From the NCBI RefSeq assembly GCF_033547155.1, contig NZ_CP137892.1, positions 3,782,001-3,846,000 of the forward strand: a stretch of 64,000 nt of DNA, in the 5' to 3' direction. Each line of letters begins with the position of its first letter. Position 1 is the stretch's first letter. Below are positions 35,526 to 44,095 of this stretch, one piece after another. Below the pieces are notes generated by a model, which ran no database searches, was not told the DNA's origin, and saw only the letters and a list, made by a program, of their open reading frames with translations. This DNA is from Pseudomonas benzenivorans. GTDB taxonomy: Bacteria; Pseudomonadota; Gammaproteobacteria; Pseudomonadales; Pseudomonadaceae. The translations under genes were made by a program, and so were the position numbers.

Positions 35526-36644
35526 TCAGTCCCGGCCCTTGGGCACGGCGACGATCCGCCAGTCATCGCCCACGGCGCGCAGGTCGACGATCTTCAGCTC
35601 CAGGGCCTCGGCCATGCGCGCCAGGGGCAGGTCGAGCAGCGGGCGGGCGCTGGAGCCGAGCAGCTTGGGCGCGACGAACAACTGGTATTCGTCGACCAGT
35701 CCCTGGCGGGCGAAGGCGCCGGCCAGCCGTGGTCCGGCCTCGACCAGCACCTCGTTGGCGCCGCGGGCGGCCAGCTCGGCCAACAACTTGCCCAGGTGTA
35801 CATGACCGTTGCTGCCGGGCACGGCCAGCAGCTCGTGCCCCTCCTCGAGGAAGCGCTCGCGCGCCGCGGCCGCGGCACAGGTGGCCACCAGTGCCGGCCC
35901 GGCCTGGAAGAAGGGCACGTCCAGCGGCACCCGCAGGCGCCCGTCGACCAGCACCCGCAGCGGTGGACGGGCCGCGGCCAGGGCGGTCAGTTCGGCGCCC
36001 AGGCCCAGCTCGTCCGGGCGCACGGTCAACAGCGCGCCGTCGGCCAGCACCGTGTCGGCGCCGCTCAATACCACGCTGGAGCGGGCGCGCAGGCGCTGCA
36101 CCGCCGCCCGCGCCGCCGGGCCGGTGATCCATTGACTCTCACCACTGGCCATGGCGGTGCGACCGTCCAGGCTCATCGCCAGTTTGACTCGCACCAGCGG
36201 CAGGCCCTGCTCCATGCGCTTGACGAAGCCCGCGTTGAGGCTGCGCGCCTCGGCCTCGAGCACGCCACAGTGCACCTCGATGCCGGCCTGCTGCAGGCGC
36301 GCCAGGCCGTTGCCGGCCACCTGCGGGTTGGGGTCGCGCATGGCCGCGACCACCCGTTTGAGGCCGGCGGCGATCAGCGCATCGGCGCAGGGCGGGGTGC
36401 GGCCATGATGGCTGCAGGGCTCCAGGGTGACATAGGCGGTGGCGCCCCGGGCCCGGTCGCCGGCCTGGCGCAGCGCATGCACCTCGGCATGGGGCTCCCC
36501 GGCCCGGGCATGCCAGCCCTCACCGATGATGCGTCCACCTGCGACTATCACGCAGCCGACGCGCGGATTGGGATGGGTGGAGTACAGGCCCTTGCGGGCC
36601 AGCTCGAGGGCGCGGGCCATGAAGCCCTGATCGGTGTTGTGCAT
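35526..36644 (-). CDS. ribD: Bifunctional riboflavin deaminase/reductase RibD
   Basis: Deaminates the pyrimidine then reduces the ribosyl side chain in riboflavin synthesis. The 372-residue protein has the zinc deaminase motif HAEVHAL (about residue 50) with PCSHHGRTPPC, and a C-terminal reductase domain with KLAMSLDGRTA and VLVEAGPRLAGAF. The start [13 protein letters not shown] overlaps the nrdR stop as TGATG. The frame extends far upstream through nrdR only by antisense-like chance and is rejected. Confidence 0.97.
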   Translation of the reverse strand: MHNTDQGFMARALELARKGLYSTHPNPRVGCVIVAGGRIIGEGWHARAGEPHAEVHALRQAGDRARGATAYVTLEPCSHHGRTPPCADALIAAGLKRVVAAMRDPNPQVAGNGLARLQQAGIEVHCGVLEAEARSLNAGFVKRMEQGLPLVRVKLAMSLDGRTAMASGESQWITGPAARAAVQRLRARSSVVLSGADTVLADGALLTVRPDELGLGAELTALAAARPPLRVLVDGRLRVPLDVPFFQAGPALVATCAAAAARERFLEEGHELLAVPGSNGHVHLGKLLAELAARGANEVLVEAGPRLAGAFARQGLVDEYQLFVAPKLLGSSARPLLDLPLARMAEALELKIVDLRAVGDDWRIVAVPKGRD

Positions 36645-37108
36645 CAGTCTTTCGACGGTTCGCGGGACAACCGGTCGATCTCCTCGCGGAATTCGTTGAG
36701 GTCCTGGAAGCGCCGGTACACCGAGGCGAAACGGATATAGGCGACCTCGTCGAGCTTCTGCAACTCGCCCATCACCAGTTCGCCGAGCACCAGCGACTTG
36801 ATCTCGCGCTCGCCGGTGGCGCGCAGCTTGTGCTTGATATGGGCGATGGCCGCCTCCAGGCGCTCGATGCTCACCGGCCGCTTCTCCAAGGCGCGCTGCA
36901 TGCCGGCACGCAGCTTCTCCTCGTCGAAGGGCTGACGGCTGCCGTCCTGCTTGATCAGCCGCGGCATCACCAGCTCGGCGGTTTCGAAGGTAGTGAAGCG
37001 CTCCTCGCAGGCCAGGCACTCGCGCCGGCGGCGCACCTGCTCGCCCTCTGCGACCAGGCGCGAATCGATGACCTTGGTGTCGTTGGCACCGCAGAACGGA
37101 CAGTGCAT
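36644..37108 (-). CDS. nrdR: Transcriptional repressor NrdR
   Basis: Zinc-finger plus ATP-cone repressor of ribonucleotide reductase genes; it senses ATP/dATP. The 154-residue protein starts [17 protein letters not shown]; the four cysteines of the zinc ribbon are CPFC and ECLAC-EE. The ATP-cone part has [21 protein letters not shown]. The start is fixed by the first zinc cysteines; 18 upstream codons in the same frame are discarded. Gene order nrdR-ribD is standard. Confidence 0.97.
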   Translation of the reverse strand: MHCPFCGANDTKVIDSRLVAEGEQVRRRRECLACEERFTTFETAELVMPRLIKQDGSRQPFDEEKLRAGMQRALEKRPVSIERLEAAIAHIKHKLRATGEREIKSLVLGELVMGELQKLDEVAYIRFASVYRRFQDLNEFREEIDRLSREPSKD

Positions 37109-37226
37109 AGAGGGCAGTCGCCTTGAACGGGAAGGCGCCATGGTAGCGCATCCCGCCGGCAAGACAAGCCGCGGACTTTAGGGTATACAGGCGCGCCTGC
37201 AACTAAGCTTCATGGCACCCGTGCCG

Positions 37227-37676
37227 ATGGACCTCTCCATGTCGCCGAGACCGCTTGCCGCCCTTGCCCTGGCCGTATTGCTCGCTGCCTGTGCGAGCGC
37301 CCCCGACACCGCCGCGCCGCCAGCGGCCAGCCCCAAGCCTGCCGCGCCCCCGCCGCCGGTGCCCGAGCACCTGCGCGAGCTTAGCGGCCAGCTGCTCGGC
37401 GTGCCCAGCGGCGCCGAGGTCGAGCTGGCCCTGCTGACCCTGGACCCGCGCGGCCTGCCCCAGGGACTGCTGGGCAACATCCAGCTCAGCGGCAACGGCG
37501 GCGCCCTGCCCTTCCGCCTGGTGTTCAACCCGCAATCCTTCCCCCAATCCCTGCGCGTCGAGCTGCGCGGCCGCGCCCACCAGTCCGGCCGCCTGATCCT
37601 GCGCCTGCCGCCGCTGCCCATCCGCCATGCCGGCAGCCAGGCCGTCGGCACCCTGCGCCTGGTGCCCGCGCCATGA
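37227..37676 (+). CDS. YbaY-like lipoprotein
   Basis: Predicted lipoprotein with lipobox LLAAC in the signal segment PLAALALAVLLAAC, then a Pro/Ala-rich linker and a YbaY-like domain (LRELSGQLLGVPSGAEVELALL, then a beta-sandwich ending RLILRLPPLPI...GTLRLVPAP). The start could be 37212, 37227 or 37239, all giving a plausible signal peptide. Its end overlaps the next gene by 4 bp. E. coli YbaY is an outer-membrane lipoprotein of unknown role. Confidence 0.8.
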   Translation: MDLSMSPRPLAALALAVLLAACASAPDTAAPPAASPKPAAPPPPVPEHLRELSGQLLGVPSGAEVELALLTLDPRGLPQGLLGNIQLSGNGGALPFRLVFNPQSFPQSLRVELRGRAHQSGRLILRLPPLPIRHAGSQAVGTLRLVPAP

Positions 37677-38329
37677 GCCCGCCGCACGACTTGCAGGCGG
37701 CGCTGGGCGAACGGCTCGGCGACGCCCGCCTGGCCGCCACGCCGCTGCCCGGCACGGCGCTGCGCCTATGGCTGATCGAGGCGAGCAACATGGACCGCGC
37801 CTTCAGCCCCGAGGAGACCCGGCGCATCCTCGAGGAGCCGCCCTACTGGTGCTTCTGCTGGGCCAGCGGCCTGGTGCTGGCCCGCTGGCTGGCCGAGCAG
37901 CCGGACTGGGTGCGCGGCAAGCGCGTGCTGGATTTCGGCGCCGGCTCCGGGGTGGCGGCGATCGCCGCGGCCAGAGCCGGCGCCCGCGAGGTGGTGGCCT
38001 GCGACCTGGACCCACTGGCGCTCGCCGCCTGCCGGGCCAACGCCGAATTGAACGGCGTCGAGCTGAGCTACTCGGCCGACTTCTTCGCCGAGGCCGACCG
38101 CTTCGACCTGATTCTGGTCGCCGACGTGCTCTACGACCGCGCCAACCTGCCGCTGCTCGACCAGTTCCTCGGCCGCGGCCGCCAGGCCCTGGTCGCCGAC
38201 TCGCGGGTGCGCGACTTCCAGCACCCCCTGTACCGCCGCCTCGCCATGCTGGAGGCCTGTACCTGGCCGGATCTGGCCGAGCCGGCGGAGTTTGGCCAGG
38301 TCAGCCTGTATCACGCGCGACGCGATTGA
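37673..38329 (+). CDS. Class I SAM-dependent methyltransferase (lysine/nicotinamide-type family)
   Basis: The 218-residue methyltransferase has motif I VLDFGAGSGVAAIAAARAG (about 85-103), acidic residue in CDLDPLALAACRAN, and LILVADVLYDRANLPLLDQF. This pattern matches the methyltransferase-16/ETFB-lysine methyltransferase family. The methyl acceptor is unknown, and the protein-lysine role is inferred from family only. It is coupled to the YbaY-like gene by ATGA overlap. Confidence 0.9.
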   Translation: MSPPHDLQAALGERLGDARLAATPLPGTALRLWLIEASNMDRAFSPEETRRILEEPPYWCFCWASGLVLARWLAEQPDWVRGKRVLDFGAGSGVAAIAAARAGAREVVACDLDPLALAACRANAELNGVELSYSADFFAEADRFDLILVADVLYDRANLPLLDQFLGRGRQALVADSRVRDFQHPLYRRLAMLEACTWPDLAEPAEFGQVSLYHARRD

Positions 38330-38406
38330 GGCGCCGCGCCCTTGTATCCGCGCGCCCGCGGCCGCATCTATAGTCCTACCCTCCCTGTCCCTGCCCGAGA
38401 CCGATC

Positions 38407-39279
38407 ATGAGCGACACCCCCTATATCTTCGACGTATCCGGCGCCGCCAACTTCGAACAGCTGGTCATCCAGAACTCCTTCCACAAACCGGTGCTGGTGG
38501 ACTTCTGGGCCGAATGGTGCGCGCCGTGCAAGGCACTGATGCCGCTGCTGGCGCAGATCGCCGAGGGCTACCAGGGCGAGTTGCTGCTGGCCAAGGTCGA
38601 CTGCGACGCCGAGCAGGACATCGTCGCCCGCTTCGGCATCCGCAGCCTGCCCACCGTGGTGCTGTTCAAGGACGGCCAGCCGGTCGACGGCTTCGCCGGG
38701 GCCCAGCCGGAGTCGGCGATCCGCGCCATGCTCCAGCCCCATGTCGCCGAACCGCCGGCGCCCCAGGCCGACCTGCTGCAGGATGCCCAGGCACTGTTCG
38801 CCGACGGCCGCATCGGCGAGGCGGAGAACCTGATCAAGCAACTGCTCGTCGAGGACAATGAAAACGCCGCCGCGCTGATCCTCTATGCCCGCTGCCTGGC
38901 CGAGCGCGGCGAACTGGGCGAAGCCGAGACCCTGCTCGATGCGGTCAAGGGCGACGAACACAAGCAGGCCCTGGCCGGCGCCCGCGCCCAGCTGACCTTC
39001 CTGCGCCAGGCCGCCGACCTGCCGGAGGTCGCCAGCCTGAAGAGCCGCCTGGCGCAGAACGGCGAAGACGACGAGGCGGCCTACCAGCTGGCCATCCAGC
39101 AGCTGGCGCGCCAGCAGTACGAGGCGGCGCTGGATGCCCTGCTCAAGCTGTTCGTGCGCAATCGCGGCTACGCCGACGGCGTGGCGCACAAGAGCCTGCT
39201 GCAGGTGTTCGATCTGCTCGGCAACGACCACCCCTTGGTCACCACCTACCGGCGCAAGCTGTACCAGGCCATCTACTGA
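38407..39279 (+). CDS. ybbN: Thioredoxin-fold co-chaperone YbbN/CnoX-like
   Basis: The 290-residue protein has an N-terminal thioredoxin domain with C38APC41 in DFWAEWCAPCKAL, followed by TPR-like helices (DAQALFADGRIGEAENLIKQLL and AGARAQLTFLRQAADL). Family members (YbbN/CnoX) pass oxidised or unfolded proteins to DnaK and GroEL; the E. coli protein lacks the CxxC, but here it is intact. Good ribosome binding sequence is not obvious. Cytoplasmic. Confidence 0.92.
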   Translation: MSDTPYIFDVSGAANFEQLVIQNSFHKPVLVDFWAEWCAPCKALMPLLAQIAEGYQGELLLAKVDCDAEQDIVARFGIRSLPTVVLFKDGQPVDGFAGAQPESAIRAMLQPHVAEPPAPQADLLQDAQALFADGRIGEAENLIKQLLVEDNENAAALILYARCLAERGELGEAETLLDAVKGDEHKQALAGARAQLTFLRQAADLPEVASLKSRLAQNGEDDEAAYQLAIQQLARQQYEAALDALLKLFVRNRGYADGVAHKSLLQVFDLLGNDHPLVTTYRRKLYQAIY

Positions 39280-39320
39280 GCCCGCCGCCCCCGGCTGGAT
39301 ACAGACCGGGGAACTCCGGC

Positions 39321-39674
39321 CTAGCCGCCTATCCAGTGGTAGACCGGCGCATCGACGCCGCTCTCCACGCTCACCCGGGGGCAATGGCGCAGGCGCACCA
39401 GCAGGCGTTTGCCCGCCGCCTCGCCACCGCCCAGGGCGGCCAGCTCGGCCAGCAGTTGCGGCCCCTCGATTTGCCCGGCGTCGCGCACCAGTTGCAGGGC
39501 GGTCTGCCACAGGGCATCGCTGGCTGCGGCGGCCGGCGTACGCGTAGCGGCGGGCTCGGCCTCGGCGCCGGATGCAGCCCTGAAGCCACCGGCCAGTCGC
39601 GTCCAGTCCTCTGCGTCCAGCTCCAGAGTCAGGTCCACCGGCCAGTCGCCGATCCGTCCGCGTATGCGCACCAT
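39321..39674 (-). CDS. Hypothetical protein, 117 aa
   Basis: Not recognised. The product begins MVRIRGRIGDWPVDLTLELD, a beta-rich N-terminal part, then a Gly/Ala-rich linker and a C-terminal helical segment ending in DAPVYHWIGG with a basic GKRLLVRLRHCPRV stretch. No signal peptide. It is convergent with ybbN and is the only gene on this strand here, so the start could instead be an upstream in-frame codon. It is probably genus-conserved. Confidence 0.75.
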   Translation of the reverse strand: MVRIRGRIGDWPVDLTLELDAEDWTRLAGGFRAASGAEAEPAATRTPAAAASDALWQTALQLVRDAGQIEGPQLLAELAALGGGEAAGKRLLVRLRHCPRVSVESGVDAPVYHWIGG

Positions 39675-39742
39675 AGTTGCCCTCCCATTCGAAGCACTCA
39701 TGCTCCCACGGCGTCTGCATGCTGGCCAGCCCGACACAAAAG

Positions 39743-39759
39743 TTGTTATAACGTAACAA
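39743..39759 (+). promoter_or_regulatory. Zur-like operator upstream of the zinc-import operon
   Basis: A 17-bp inverted repeat TTGTTATAACGTAACAA (arms TTGTTA/TAACAA, 5-bp spacer) lies 27 bp before the first gene. It resembles the GTTATA-type Zur box of gammaproteobacteria. Zur would repress the operon in zinc-replete cells (inference from family). Confidence 0.6.
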
Positions 39760-39785
39760 TTCCAATGCCACGCCGGAGACACTCC

Positions 39786-40367
39786 ATGCGCCGACTACTG
39801 CTTGCCCTGCCCTTCGCCCTGCTGCCCATGGCCACCATCCAAGCCAACGAGCACGGCCACCACCACGAGCACGACCAGGCGCATGGCAGCCTGGGGGCCC
39901 ACGAGCACGGCGTCGCCAGCCTCAACCTGGTGCTCGATGGCCAGTTGCTGGAATTGCAACTGGAAAGCCCTGCGATGAACCTGGTGGGTTTCGAGCACGC
40001 CGCCAAGAGCGCCGCCGATAAGGCCAAGGTCGCCGCCGCGCGCAGTCAGTTGCAAAACCCGCAGGCCCTGTTCGGCCTGAATGCAGGCGATTGCAGTCTG
40101 AGCGAGACGGAACTGGAGAGCCCGCTGTTCGAAGATGACGAACATGAGCATGAAGGACATCACGGCGACGAAACACACGGCGAACACAGCGAAATCCATG
40201 CGCATTATCAGCTCGACTGCAAAAAGCCCGACGAACTCAAGCAGCTGAACCTGGCCGAACTGTTCGAACGCTTCCCCACCACCACGAAAATTCAGGTACA
40301 ACTGATCGGCCCGAGCGGCCAGCAGGGTGCCGAGTTGACCCCCGCGCAGCCGCGCCTGAGCTTCTGA
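39786..40367 (+). CDS. zrgA: ZrgA-like (DUF2796) histidine-rich zinc-uptake protein
   Basis: Predicted periplasmic protein of 193 residues with a signal peptide (MRRLLLALPFALLPMATIQA) and two histidine-rich metal-binding stretches: EHGHHHEHDQAHG near residue 22 and EHEHEGHHGDETHGEH near residue 120. DUF2796/ZrgA proteins bind zinc in a Zur-controlled uptake system (family knowledge). It is the first gene after a Zur-like site. ATG 39786 follows GGAG; ATG 39765 would also be in frame. Confidence 0.88.
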   Translation: MRRLLLALPFALLPMATIQANEHGHHHEHDQAHGSLGAHEHGVASLNLVLDGQLLELQLESPAMNLVGFEHAAKSAADKAKVAAARSQLQNPQALFGLNAGDCSLSETELESPLFEDDEHEHEGHHGDETHGEHSEIHAHYQLDCKKPDELKQLNLAELFERFPTTTKIQVQLIGPSGQQGAELTPAQPRLSF

Positions 40368-40436
40368 CCCCTTGCGGGGCGGAGAACCGCCCCCATTACC
40401 GCAACCCTGGCCCACGAACCCGCCGATAGCCGGATC

Positions 40437-41144
40437 ATGACCCGACCTCTGATCGAACTCGCCGACCTCGGCTTCGCCTGGCCCGGCCAGACCGAGCTGC
40501 TGGACATCCCCAGTTTCACCCTGCAGCACGGCGAAAGCCTGTTTCTCAAGGGCCCCAGCGGCAGCGGCAAGACCACCCTGCTGGGCCTGCTCGGCGGCGT
40601 GCAACTGGCCCAGCGCGGCACCGTCCGCCTGCTCGACCAGGCCCTCGACGCACTGTCGCCCGCGGCCCGCGACCGCTTCCGGGTCGACCACACCGGCTAT
40701 ATCTTCCAGCAATTCAACCTGCTGCCCTTTCTCTCGGTGCGCGAGAACGTCGAACTGCCCTGCCGCTTCTCGCGGCTGCGCGCCCAGCGCGCGGGGCAGC
40801 GCCACGGCAGCATCGATGGCGCCACCGCGGCCCTGCTCGAACACCTGGGCCTGGCCCCCGAGCTGCTCGGGCGGCGTGCCGACCAGCTGTCGATCGGCCA
40901 GCAGCAGCGGGTCGCCGCGGCCCGCGCACTGATCGGCCAGCCGGAGCTGGTGATCGCCGACGAGCCGACCTCGGCGCTGGATGCCGACAGCCGCGAGGCC
41001 TTCCTCCAGCTGCTGTTCGCCGAATGCCGCGCGGCAGGGGCCAGCCTGCTGTTCGTCAGCCACGACCAGAGCCTGGCACCGCTGTTCGACCGCAGCCTGT
41101 CGCTGGCCGAACTCAACCGCGCCGCGCGCCCACAGGAGGCCTGA
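40437..41144 (+). CDS. ABC transporter ATP-binding protein (putative metal import/lipoprotein-type)
   Basis: The 235-residue MacB/LolD-type ATPase has Walker A GPSGSGKTT, Walker B LVIADEPTSALD and H-loop SHDQS. Its signature motif reads LSIGQ (residues 151-155) instead of LSGGQ, a mild deviation. It is part of the four-gene operon with ZrgA-like, permease and DUF3299 proteins, which in P. aeruginosa is zinc-responsive (recalled). Stop is 1 bp before the permease start. Confidence 0.93.
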   Translation: MTRPLIELADLGFAWPGQTELLDIPSFTLQHGESLFLKGPSGSGKTTLLGLLGGVQLAQRGTVRLLDQALDALSPAARDRFRVDHTGYIFQQFNLLPFLSVRENVELPCRFSRLRAQRAGQRHGSIDGATAALLEHLGLAPELLGRRADQLSIGQQQRVAAARALIGQPELVIADEPTSALDADSREAFLQLLFAECRAAGASLLFVSHDQSLAPLFDRSLSLAELNRAARPQEA

Positions 41145-41145
41145 G

Positions 41146-42411
41146 ATGCACCTGCTGCGCATCGCCCTGGCCAGCCTGGCCAACCGCCGGTTCACCGCGC
41201 TGCTCACGGTGTTCGCCATCGCCCTGTCCGTCTGCCTGCTGTTGGCTGTCGAGCGCGTGCGCCACGAGGCCCGCGCCAGCTTCGCCAGCACCATCAGCGG
41301 CACCGACCTGATAGTCGGCGCCCGCGCCGGCAGCCTGAATCTGCTGCTGTACTCGGTGTTCCGCATCGGCAACGCCACCAACAACATCCGCTGGACCAGC
41401 TACGAGCAGCTCGCCGCGCATCGCCAGGTCAAGTGGGCCATCCCCATTTCCCTCGGCGACTCGCACCGCGGCTACCGGGTGCTGGGCACCAGCCAGGGGT
41501 ATTTCGAGCATTACCGTTACGCCCGCAGCCAGCCCCTGCGCCTGCGCGAGGGCCGCCCCTTCGCCGCCGACCCGTTCGAGGTGGTGCTCGGCGCCGAGGT
41601 GGCCGAGGCCCTGCACTACCGCCTCGGCGACGACCTGGTGCTGGCCCATGGCGTGGCCAGCATCAGCCTGCTCAAGCACGACGACAAGCCGTTTCGCGTG
41701 GTCGGCGTGCTCGCCCGCACCGGCACGCCGGTGGACCGCACCCTGCACATCTCCCTGGCCGGCATGCAGGCGCTGCATGTCGACTGGCAGGGCGGCATGC
41801 CGGCCCGCGGCGCGGCCCGGGTCAGCGCCGAACAGGCCCGCGCCATGGACCTGCAGCCCGAGCAGATCACCGCCGTACTACTGGGCCTGCACAGCAAGAT
41901 CGCCACCTTCAGCCTGCAACGGGAGATCAACGAGTACCGCGGCGAGCCGCTGCTGGCGATCCTCCCCGGGGTCGCCCTGCAGGAGTTGTGGAGCCTGATG
42001 GGCACGGCGGAACAGGCGCTGTTCGTGGTTTCGCTGTTCGTCGTGCTGACCGGCTTGATCGGCATGCTCACGGCGATCCTCACCAGCCTCAACGAGCGCC
42101 GCCGGGAGATGGCGATCCTACGCTCGGTCGGCGCCCGCCCCTGGCATATCGCCGGCCTGCTGGTACTCGAGGCCCTGGCGCTGGCCCTGGCCGGCGCCCT
42201 GCTCGGCCTGGCCCTGCTGTACCTGGGCATCGCCGCCGCCCAGGGCCCGGTGCAGGCCCACTATGGTCTGTACCTGGCCCTGACGGTGCCGACGCTCTAT
42301 GAGTGGACGCTGCTCGGCGCTATCCTGGCCGCCGCCCTGCTGATGGGCGGTGTGCCGGCCTGGCGCGCCTACCGCCAGTCGCTGGCCGACGGCCTGTCCA
42401 TTCGCCTATGA
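41146..42411 (+). CDS. FtsX/MacB-like ABC permease
   Basis: The 421-residue permease has an N-terminal transmembrane helix (RFTALLTVFAIALSVCLLLAV), a large periplasmic domain (about residues 50-270) and three C-terminal transmembrane helices (FVVSLFVVLTGLIGMLTAIL, a second around GLLVLEALALALAGALLG, a third around LLGAILAAALLMGG). The coupling motif NERRREMAILRSVGARPW is intact. An AGGAGG ribosome binding site is 7 bp upstream. Works with the ATPase before it; substrate inferred zinc-related. Confidence 0.93.
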   Translation: MHLLRIALASLANRRFTALLTVFAIALSVCLLLAVERVRHEARASFASTISGTDLIVGARAGSLNLLLYSVFRIGNATNNIRWTSYEQLAAHRQVKWAIPISLGDSHRGYRVLGTSQGYFEHYRYARSQPLRLREGRPFAADPFEVVLGAEVAEALHYRLGDDLVLAHGVASISLLKHDDKPFRVVGVLARTGTPVDRTLHISLAGMQALHVDWQGGMPARGAARVSAEQARAMDLQPEQITAVLLGLHSKIATFSLQREINEYRGEPLLAILPGVALQELWSLMGTAEQALFVVSLFVVLTGLIGMLTAILTSLNERRREMAILRSVGARPWHIAGLLVLEALALALAGALLGLALLYLGIAAAQGPVQAHYGLYLALTVPTLYEWTLLGAILAAALLMGGVPAWRAYRQSLADGLSIRL

Positions 42412-42420
42412 GGTTGTTCC

Positions 42421-42945
42421 ATGCCACGCCCGTTGCTCGCCGCCCTGCTGCTCACCCTGGTCCTGCCGTCCTGGGCCGGCGTGGTACGTGAACTGACCTG
42501 GGCCGAACTGGTCCCCGCCGACGCCCCGCCGCAAGCCAGCTCGCCCGCCCCCGTGCACGACCTGTCGCAACTGGCCGACGCCCTGGCGGCCGAGTCGGGC
42601 CCGGCGGCGCAACAGCAGGCTCCCGCCGCCCCGGTGGTCGCGGCCCTGGATGGCCAGGCGGTGAAGCTGCCGGGCTATATAGTGCCGCTGGACGTGACCG
42701 ACGAGGGGCGCGTCACCGAGTTCCTCCTGGTGCCCTACTTCGGTGCCTGCATCCATGTGCCGCCACCGCCGTCCAACCAGATCGTCCACGTCAGCAGTGA
42801 ACTCGGCGTACGCCTCGATGCCCTGTATCAGCCTTTCTGGATCGAGGGGCCGTTGCGGGTCGAGGCGAGCAGCAGCGAACTGGCCGAGGCCGGCTACCGG
42901 ATGGCCGCCGACAAGATCTACCCCTACGAGCTGCCCGACAGCTGA
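42421..42945 (+). CDS. DUF3299 periplasmic protein of zinc-responsive operon
   Basis: The 174-residue secreted protein has a signal peptide, then a DUF3299-like domain with QAVKLPGYIVPLDV, VTEFLLVPYFGACIHVPPPPSNQIVHV (containing a Cys-x-His motif) and YRMAADKIYPYEL. The Cys/His pair may bind metal (inference). Family function unknown, but DUF3299 genes recur beside ZrgA-type ABC operons. Last gene of the operon, followed by a terminator. Confidence 0.88.
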   Translation: MPRPLLAALLLTLVLPSWAGVVRELTWAELVPADAPPQASSPAPVHDLSQLADALAAESGPAAQQQAPAAPVVAALDGQAVKLPGYIVPLDVTDEGRVTEFLLVPYFGACIHVPPPPSNQIVHVSSELGVRLDALYQPFWIEGPLRVEASSSELAEAGYRMAADKIYPYELPDS

Positions 42946-42952
42946 AATGCCA

Positions 42953-42976
42953 AAGCCAGGCCCGAGGGCCTGGCTT
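42953..42976 (+). terminator. Terminator between the zinc operon and the TonB2 operon
   Basis: AAGCCAGGCCC-GA-GGGCCTGGCTT inverted repeat between convergent operons; the stem is 11 bp. It likely works in both directions for the convergent DUF3299 and TPR genes. Confidence 0.75.
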
Positions 42977-42996
42977 CTGCGTGTCTCGCCGGTCCG

Positions 42997-44094
42997 TCAG
43001 TGGCGGCTGGCCAGACGATTGTCCTGCTCGAAGCGCAACTCGCTCTCGGCCCATTGGCGCCAGGAGCGGACCTTGCTGCGCGGGGCGCCGGCGCCCTCGG
43101 CCCGGTTCAACGCCGCCAGCCCGGCCTTCCAGTGGTGCTGCTCCAGCTCCAACTGGGCGACCTGCAGCCACAGCTCGCCGCTACCGGTGCGTTCGGCCAG
43201 CGGTCGCAACACCGCGGCCGCTCGGCTGCGCTCACGGGCCTGCCACCAGAACAGGCCGAGGCGCTCCTGGCGCTGGCGGCTATTGGCGAGCAGGCCGCTG
43301 TCGAGCAGCCCGGCCAGCAGCTGGGCGCCCTGCCAGGGCTGCCCGGCGGCGCCGGCCAGGACCACCAGGTTGTCCAGTTCCGCGGCACTGAAGCGCAGGC
43401 CCTTGGCATAGGCCGCGCGCAGGGTGGCCAGGGCCCGGTCATAACGGCCGGCCATCTGCTGCAGGGCGGCCAGTTGTCGCCATTGCCGGCTGTCGTCGGG
43501 CTGGCGTGCCAGCAGCTGGCGCTGCCAGCGCTCCGCGGCCGGATAGCGCTTGAGCTCGGCATTGACCGCCACCAGGAACTGCAGCCAGCTGTCGGCCGCT
43601 CGCGGGTTGGCCTGCACGTAGCGCTCGGCCAGGGGCAGGGCCTTGGCCGGCTGCCCCTGGCCCTGGTAGGCCTGCACCAGCAGCTGCAGCACCTCCTCGG
43701 CGGCGCCGGCCTGCTGTGGCGCGAGCAGCTCGACGACCCGGGCATAGCGGCGCTCGACCAGGTTGAGGCGGGCCAGATTGAGCCGCTCGTTGACCTGCGA
43801 CTCGGCATCCAGGCGGCCGCTGGCCAGGGCCTTGTCCAGCCAGTCGATGGCCTGGGCATTCTGCCCCTGGGCCCAGGCCAGGTAGCCACGGCTGCGCCAC
43901 AGCAGGGCCTGCTCCAGGCTACCGGGCCGGGCCTTGGCGCCATCCAGGGCGCGCCGGGCCGTGGCGTAGTCGCCCTGCTGTTGGGCCGTCTGGGCCTGGT
44001 TCAGGGCGCGGAACACCCCGGGTTCGATGCTCTGGGTGGCGGCCTGCACGGCGCCGGCCGCGCAGAGCAGCAACGACAGCAATAGACGGGACAT
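42997..44094 (-). CDS. Periplasmic TPR protein of the TonB2 operon
   Basis: The 365-residue protein has a signal peptide (MSRLLLSLLLCAAGAVQA) and tetratricopeptide-like helical repeats throughout, e.g. YATARRALDGAKARPGSLEQ, QAIDWLDKAL, PAKALPLAERYVQANP and RYDRALATLRAAYAKG. It starts 1 bp after the tonB stop. TPR proteins are a recurring member of TonB2/TtpC clusters, where they may scaffold the complex (inference by synteny with Vibrio-type systems). Confidence 0.88.
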   Translation of the reverse strand: MSRLLLSLLLCAAGAVQAATQSIEPGVFRALNQAQTAQQQGDYATARRALDGAKARPGSLEQALLWRSRGYLAWAQGQNAQAIDWLDKALASGRLDAESQVNERLNLARLNLVERRYARVVELLAPQQAGAAEEVLQLLVQAYQGQGQPAKALPLAERYVQANPRAADSWLQFLVAVNAELKRYPAAERWQRQLLARQPDDSRQWRQLAALQQMAGRYDRALATLRAAYAKGLRFSAAELDNLVVLAGAAGQPWQGAQLLAGLLDSGLLANSRQRQERLGLFWWQARERSRAAAVLRPLAERTGSGELWLQVAQLELEQHHWKAGLAALNRAEGAGAPRSKVRSWRQWAESELRFEQDNRLASRH

Positions 44095-44095
44095 C

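Noticed and set aside
35526..37202. Long RibD extension covering nrdR
   Set aside because: The first ~186 residues are an out-of-frame reading of nrdR; the conserved RibD start is at 36644.
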